A stretch of DNA of 64,000 nt from Lysobacterales bacterium. Lineage in GTDB: Bacteria > Pseudomonadota > Gammaproteobacteria > Xanthomonadales > Xanthomonadaceae. Positions 60,313-64,000 of the stretch are shown here, piece by piece. The translations under genes were made by a program, and so were the position numbers. Location: positions 148,159-212,158 of the forward strand of contig JAFLDZ010000005.1 in NCBI GenBank assembly GCA_017302135.1, given 5' to 3'. The notes under the pieces are model-generated. The model worked only from the letters and a program-made list of their open reading frames with translations, had not been told where the DNA came from and did no database searches. Each line of letters opens with the position of its first letter. Within the stretch, counting starts at the first letter, position 1.

Positions 60313-60873
60313 CTAGCGTGGAACTGCAACTGCCTGCATCTGCAGCGATGGTTGCGGTGCGAGATATTGTCTGGCGAGGCTGCGCGCGCGATGCAGTCGT
60401 GCCTTGGCGGCTTCCGGGTGCAGCGACAGCGCCGCCGCGATCTCACCGATGGTGTGGCCTTCGAGATCGCGCAACAGGACGATCTCGCGGTAATGGGCGG
60501 GCAGAGCGGCGAGCGCCTGGGCCACATCGCGGATCAGTCCGGTCGGGGCCGGGTAGTGCGGGCCGTCGATTTCTTCCAGATCGGTCGGCTGCATGAGCAG
60601 ATAGCGTGTAGCGCGTTTCAAACGGTTGCATTCGCGCTTGACGATCCGGAACAGCCACGAGTTGTAGGCGTCGAGTTCGCGCAGTGCCTTGAGCTTGCGC
60701 GAGATCAGCAGCAGGCTTTCCTGCACGGCGTCTTCGATGTCGTTGATCCCGCAGTGATATTCGGCGTAGCGGCGCAGATCCTGACGCGAACGCATCAGCA
60801 CTCTTTCGAGCGCACGAAGGTCCCCGTCACGGGCGGCGGCGAGCGAATCATGGAATGTGGGGTCCTGTTGCAA
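60313..60873 (-). CDS. ECF-type RNA polymerase sigma factor
   Basis: 186 residues from TTG 60873; the start is decided by AAAGGAG at 7 bases, and there is no ATG until residue 27. Region 2 (~25-90, DIEDAVQESLLLISRKL, YNSWLFRIVKREC) and region 4 (~115-165, LPAHYREIVLLRDLEGHTIGEIAAALS) are clear. It precedes bufA by 57 bases on the same strand and probably controls the buf operon in response to metal. No anti-sigma factor gene is adjacent. The 240-base gap to arsR holds the promoters of both operons. Confidence 0.9.
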   Translation of the reverse strand: MQQDPTFHDSLAAARDGDLRALERVLMRSRQDLRRYAEYHCGINDIEDAVQESLLLISRKLKALRELDAYNSWLFRIVKRECNRLKRATRYLLMQPTDLEEIDGPHYPAPTGLIRDVAQALAALPAHYREIVLLRDLEGHTIGEIAAALSLHPEAAKARLHRARSLARQYLAPQPSLQMQAVAVPR

Positions 60874-61089
60874 CGGTGTCTCCTTTCGGGGTTCCGCAAT
60901 CTACGCGTTGCGGCGTCTGCGGTTGTGCATAAAGAGTTAGGCGGGGATCGGTCAGGTGCGTCGCAGGGGCGCTCATTGCTGGCGCGATTCAGACTTCGTT
61001 TATGTACCGTTCTCCGGGCGCTGGAACGGACTTCACGACGAATCAAGCGGAGTGGCGTGGAAAACTGTCATCTTTGGCCGATAATATTT

Positions 61090-61109
61090 CCATCATTCCG
61101 GGATTATGG
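61090..61109. promoter_or_regulatory. Putative ArsR operator
   Basis: CCATCATTCCGGGATTATGG is a 20-base imperfect palindrome (16 of 20 positions symmetric) centred on CCGG, ending 4 bases before the arsR ATG. Position and symmetry fit autorepression. Confidence 0.55.
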
Positions 61110-61113
61110 ATTC

Positions 61114-61458
61114 ATGGAAATCAAGCAAGCCACTGCCGCGCTCGCCGCCCTCGGCCAGTCCACCCGCCTGTCCGTGTTCCGCTGTCTGGTCCAGGCCGGC
61201 CCGGAAGGGCGCATGCCGGGCGAGATCGCCGAAACCCTGTCGCTCGCCGGAGCCACGCTGTCCTTCCATCTCAAGGAGTTGGCGGCGGCCGGGCTGGTCC
61301 AGGCCGAACCCCGCGGCCGCTTCATCTGTTATCGCGCCGATTTCGACGCCATGCGCGCGCTGCTCGGATTCCTGACCGAAAACTGCTGCGGCGGCAATCC
61401 CGACGCCTGCGCGCCGATGGCCTGCGGCCCGGCCGACACCACGAAGGGCGGGCGGTGA
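61114..61458 (+). CDS. arsR: ArsR-family arsenic-responsive repressor
   Basis: 114 residues. The winged helix (LGQSTRLSVFRCLVQ, GATLSFHLKELAAAGLV) is followed by a C-terminal Cys cluster C91 C92 ... C99 ... C104 (ENCCGGNPDACAPMAC), a likely As(III) site, as in the ArsR type that precedes GAPDH-arsJ. ATG 61114 comes after a palindrome. The gene opens the operon arsR-GAPDH-arsJ. Confidence 0.92.
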   Translation: MEIKQATAALAALGQSTRLSVFRCLVQAGPEGRMPGEIAETLSLAGATLSFHLKELAAAGLVQAEPRGRFICYRADFDAMRALLGFLTENCCGGNPDACAPMACGPADTTKGGR

Positions 61459-61518
61459 GCGGCTCAGCCGATCCGACCGGCCGCACACATCATTCCTCCC
61501 TGAACGAGACGAACGAGT

Positions 61519-62526
61519 ATGACGATCCGCATCGGTATCAACGGTTTCGGCCGCATGGGCCGGCTCACCCTGCGCGCGGCCTGGGGCGATCCCGACCTGC
61601 GCTTCGTGCGCATCAACGACCCGGCGGGCGACCCGGCCACGCTGGCGCATCTGCTGATGTTCGATTCGATCCACGGCCGCTGGGATCGTGAAGTCGCCAC
61701 CGATGGCGATGCCCTGGTGATCGACGGCCAGCGCATCGCGGTCACGCGCAACAAGGAGCTGGCCGCCACCGACTGGTCCGACTGCGATGTGGCGATCGAA
61801 GCCTCGGGCAAGTTCCGCAAGCCCGATGTGCTGCAGCCGTATCTCGACCAGGGCGTGAAGCGGGTGGTCGTCACCGCGCCGGTCAAATCCGCAGGCGCGC
61901 TCGATGTGGTGGTCGGCGTGAATCACGGCCGTTTCGATCCCACGCGGCATCGCATCGTCTCGGCGGCATCGTGCACCACCAACTGTCTCGCGCCGGTGGT
62001 GAAGGTGATCCACGAAGGCATCGGCATCCGTCACGGCAGCCTGACCACGATCCACAGCCTGACCAATACCCAGGTGATCGTCGATGCGCCGCACAAGGAT
62101 CTGCGCCGCGCGCGCGCCTGCGGCAGCAGTCTGATTCCGACCTCCACCGGCTCCGCGACCGCGATCGCCGAAATCTTTCCGGAATTGCGCGGCCGCCTCG
62201 ACGGTCATGCGGTGCGCGTGCCGCTGACCAATGCTTCGCTGACCGACTGCGTGTTCGAGGTCGAACGCGCCACCACGGTCGATGAAGTCAATGCACTCCT
62301 GCGTACCGCTGCAGAAGGCGAACTGAAGGGCATTCTCGGCTACGAGCCCCGGCCGCTGGTGTCGATCGATTTCCTGCACGACCCGCGCTCCGGCATCGTC
62401 GATGCGCTGTCGACGATGGTCGTCAACGGCACCCAGGTGAAGATCTACGCCTGGTACGACAACGAATGGGGCTATGTGAATCGAACGGCCGAACTGGTGC
62501 GCATCGTCGGCGCTGCGGACCGGTAA
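61519..62526 (+). CDS. ArsJ-associated glyceraldehyde-3-phosphate dehydrogenase
   Basis: 335 residues. The NAD loop [10 protein letters not shown] (6-15), the catalytic C152 in [10 protein letters not shown], and the C-terminal [11 protein letters not shown] are seen. In this operon type the enzyme uses arsenate in place of phosphate to form 1-arseno-3-phosphoglycerate, which ArsJ exports. It lies 60 bases after arsR and 6 bases before arsJ. It is divergent from glycolytic GapA ([14 protein letters not shown]), supporting the specialised role. Confidence 0.94.
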   Translation: MTIRIGINGFGRMGRLTLRAAWGDPDLRFVRINDPAGDPATLAHLLMFDSIHGRWDREVATDGDALVIDGQRIAVTRNKELAATDWSDCDVAIEASGKFRKPDVLQPYLDQGVKRVVVTAPVKSAGALDVVVGVNHGRFDPTRHRIVSAASCTTNCLAPVVKVIHEGIGIRHGSLTTIHSLTNTQVIVDAPHKDLRRARACGSSLIPTSTGSATAIAEIFPELRGRLDGHAVRVPLTNASLTDCVFEVERATTVDEVNALLRTAAEGELKGILGYEPRPLVSIDFLHDPRSGIVDALSTMVVNGTQVKIYAWYDNEWGYVNRTAELVRIVGAADR

Positions 62527-62532
62527 GCGACG

Positions 62533-63753
62533 ATGTGGTCGCGGCTTTCCGATGATGTCCGGCAGTATCTGCTGATCACCGGCAACTACTGGGCGTTCAC
62601 GCTGACCGACGGCGCGCTGCGGATGCTGGTGGTGCTGCATTTCCACCAGCTCGGCTACACCCCGCTGCAGGTGGCGTCGCTGTTCCTGTTCTATGAAGTG
62701 TTCGGCGTGGTCACCAATCTGTTCGGCGGCTGGCTTGGCGCGCGCATCGGGCTCAATCGCACCATGAACATCGGTCTGGCGCTGCAGGTCGGTGCGCTGG
62801 CGATGCTGATGGTGCCGGCATCGTGGCTGGTCGTGCCGTGGGTGATGGCGGCGCAGGCGCTGTCGGGGATCGCCAAGGACCTCAACAAGATGAGCGCGAA
62901 AAGCAGCATCAAGCTGCTGGTGCCCGACGATCGCCAGGGCGCGCTGTATCGGTGGATCGCAGCGCTGACCGGCTCGAAGAACGCGCTCAAGGGCGTCGGT
63001 TTTTTCCTCGGCGGTGCGTTGCTGACCACGGTCGGGTTCACCAAGGCAATCGCGATCATGGCCGTCGCGCTGCTGCTGGTGTGGATATCGAGTCTGGTCC
63101 TGCTTCGCCGCGATCTGGGCAAAGCCAAGGCCAAGCCGAAGTTCCGCGACATGCTGTCGAAGAGTCGCGCGATCAATCTGCTCTCGGGTGCGCGGATGTT
63201 CCTGTTCGCGTCCCGCGATGTCTGGTTCGTGGTCGCGCTGCCGGTGTTCCTCGCGCAGACCCTGGGCTGGGATTTCTGGAAGGTCGGCGGATTTCTCGCT
63301 GCCTGGGTGATCGGCTACGGCATCGTGCAGTCGCTGGCGCCGTACATCACCGGCCGTCGCAGCGGTCGCGTGCCGGATGGCCGTTCGGCATTCGTGTGGG
63401 CGCTGTCGCTGGCTGGAATTCCCGCGCTGATGGCCGCGCTGTTGATCGGCGGCATGTCGCCGGCGGCCGTGCTGATTGCTGGTCTGAGCCTGTTCGGCGT
63501 GCTGTTCGCGATCAATTCGTCGCTGCACAGCTATCTCATCGTCAGCTACGCGGCCGAGGACGGCGTGTCGCTCGATGTCGGTTTCTACTACATGGCCAAT
63601 GCGCTCGGTCGCTTGTTCGGCACGCTGCTGTCGGGCTGGCTGTTCCAAGCGTACGGTATCGCGACCTGTCTTGCGGTGTCGTCGGCGCTGATCGTGTTGG
63701 CCGCGCTGGTCTCGATCGCGCTGCCCAGACATGCGCGGGTTGCAGTCATCTGA
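62533..63753 (+). CDS. arsJ: Organoarsenical efflux MFS transporter ArsJ
   Basis: 406 residues, a major-facilitator protein with about 11-12 membrane helices. It exports 1-arseno-3-phosphoglycerate, which then falls apart outside the cell. The family-specific core AQALSGIAKDLNKMSAKSS and the SGARMFLFASRDVWFVVALP segment are seen, distinct from sugar or drug MFS proteins. It is last in the operon; a strong hairpin follows, and phoU converges on it. Confidence 0.94.
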   Translation: MWSRLSDDVRQYLLITGNYWAFTLTDGALRMLVVLHFHQLGYTPLQVASLFLFYEVFGVVTNLFGGWLGARIGLNRTMNIGLALQVGALAMLMVPASWLVVPWVMAAQALSGIAKDLNKMSAKSSIKLLVPDDRQGALYRWIAALTGSKNALKGVGFFLGGALLTTVGFTKAIAIMAVALLLVWISSLVLLRRDLGKAKAKPKFRDMLSKSRAINLLSGARMFLFASRDVWFVVALPVFLAQTLGWDFWKVGGFLAAWVIGYGIVQSLAPYITGRRSGRVPDGRSAFVWALSLAGIPALMAALLIGGMSPAAVLIAGLSLFGVLFAINSSLHSYLIVSYAAEDGVSLDVGFYYMANALGRLFGTLLSGWLFQAYGIATCLAVSSALIVLAALVSIALPRHARVAVI

Positions 63754-63786
63754 ATGATCGCCTGAATGCTTCCCTGAACGGACGAG
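63751..63786. repeat. Degenerate 12-bp repeat starting with the arsJ stop codon
   Basis: TGAATGATCGCC, TGAATGCTTCCC and TGAACGGACGAG follow each other; all begin with TGA in the arsJ frame, so they provide spare stop codons. Confidence 0.5.
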
Positions 63787-63808
63787 GCCGCCTTTCGGCG
63801 GCCTCGTC
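63781..63808. terminator. Hairpin between arsJ and phoU
   Basis: GACGAGGCCGCC pairs perfectly with GGCGGCCTCGTC across a TTTC loop, 27 bases after the arsJ stop. It can serve both convergent genes. Confidence 0.75.
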
Positions 63809-63832
63809 GTGAATCGCTGTCGTGAATCGCTG
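63807..63832. repeat. 13-bp tandem duplication before the phoU stop
   Basis: TCGTGAATCGCTG occurs twice (63807-63819, 63820-63832), between the arsJ hairpin and the phoU stop codon. Confidence 0.7.
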
Positions 63833-63853
63833 ACGCCTGGAATTGCGGAAGCC

Positions 63854-64000
63854 TCAACCCGCGATGTTGGTGTCGTCGCGCTTCTCGCGCGGCGGCATCG
63901 GGCCTTCGCCGTATTCCTGGAACCAGATGTTCTCGGCGATGTTGGTCGCATGGTCGCCCACGCGCTCCAGATTCTTGGCCATGAACAGCAGATGCGTGCA
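63854..64000 (-). CDS. phoU: Phosphate transport regulator PhoU, C-terminal end (truncated by window)
   Basis: The last 48 residues are visible; the gene continues beyond the window. The signature FMAKNLERVGDHATNIAENIWF is the conserved C-terminal PhoU repeat. PhoU represses the Pho regulon with PhoR and PstB. It converges on arsJ. The adjacency makes sense because arsenate enters through phosphate uptake, but a functional link is inference. Confidence 0.9.
   Translation of the reverse strand, partial: CTHLLFMAKNLERVGDHATNIAENIWFQEYGEGPMPPREKRDDTNIAG

Noticed and set aside
61106-61375. 89-codon ORF overlapping the arsR gene in another frame
   Set aside because: It starts in the operator palindrome and has no domain, whereas the ATG at 61114 gives a full ArsR protein with its cysteine cluster.

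Overview
The window is about 64 kb of high-GC chromosome. Gene content and codon use fit a gammaproteobacterium of the Xanthomonadales/Lysobacterales (Lysobacter- or Xanthomonas-like). The reasons are a methionine synthase split into two ORFs at a domain border, a YtrA-type GntR/ABC operon with a GGTG-N16-CACC operator, the 1.66-kb-codon NAD-glutamate dehydrogenase, REP-like hairpin elements of the type common in this order, and a complete 3-hydroxyanthranilate branch of kynurenine degradation. The taxonomic call is inference from families. No rRNA, tRNA, CRISPR array, prophage or insertion sequence was seen, coding density is very high, and no gene-free stretch exceeds 300 bases.

Layout. 1-5.6 kb: end of an unrecognised protein, then purB-roxA-GNAT on the minus strand, divergent from fumC. 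5.6-10.2 kb: two secreted proteins and a small-protein/ytrA/ABC operon with a readable promoter and operator. 10.2-15.3 kb: periplasmic peroxidase, two FKBP-type PPIases, ugd-slyX-DUF2058. 15.4-21.9 kb: papain-like hydrolase and alpha/beta hydrolase, then an ArsR-methyltransferase/metH1/metH2 operon whose metH2 carries an in-frame REP-like insertion. 22-32 kb: acyl-CoA dehydrogenase, NAD-GDH, GH25 lysozyme, nadK, B12-binding radical SAM. 32-40 kb: diguanylate cyclase, 5'-nucleotidase, two-component system, beta-propeller protein, secreted lipase with a DUF4785 protein. 40-49 kb: one tightly packed minus-strand operon, 2-aminomuconic semialdehyde dehydrogenase, carbonic anhydrase, aminomuconate deaminase, HAO, ACMSD, kynU, kmo, then sbcB and DUF2461. 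49-57.9 kb: nei, two PilZ proteins, an atypical SDR, a PaiB-like protein, asnS with two small genes, an IscA-type protein, a DUF885 metallopeptidase and rnt.

57.9-60.9 kb is the most interesting part: ECF sigma factor - Cys-rich secreted peptide - DUF692 (MNIO) enzyme - DUF2063 protein. This is a bufferin/HvfABC-type RiPP copper-handling operon. The precursor has nine EGKCG motifs plus one EGSCG, and two canonical EF-hand loops sit between the two Cys blocks. Divergent from it is an arsR-GAPDH-arsJ operon for arsenate detoxification (1-arseno-3-phosphoglycerate formation and export), and next to that, at the window edge, the end of phoU. Together these make a metal(loid)/phosphate stress block.

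Recurrent small-scale features: four-base ATGA stop/start overlaps in most operons, and 9-15 bp tandem duplications placed almost only at gene ends and starts.
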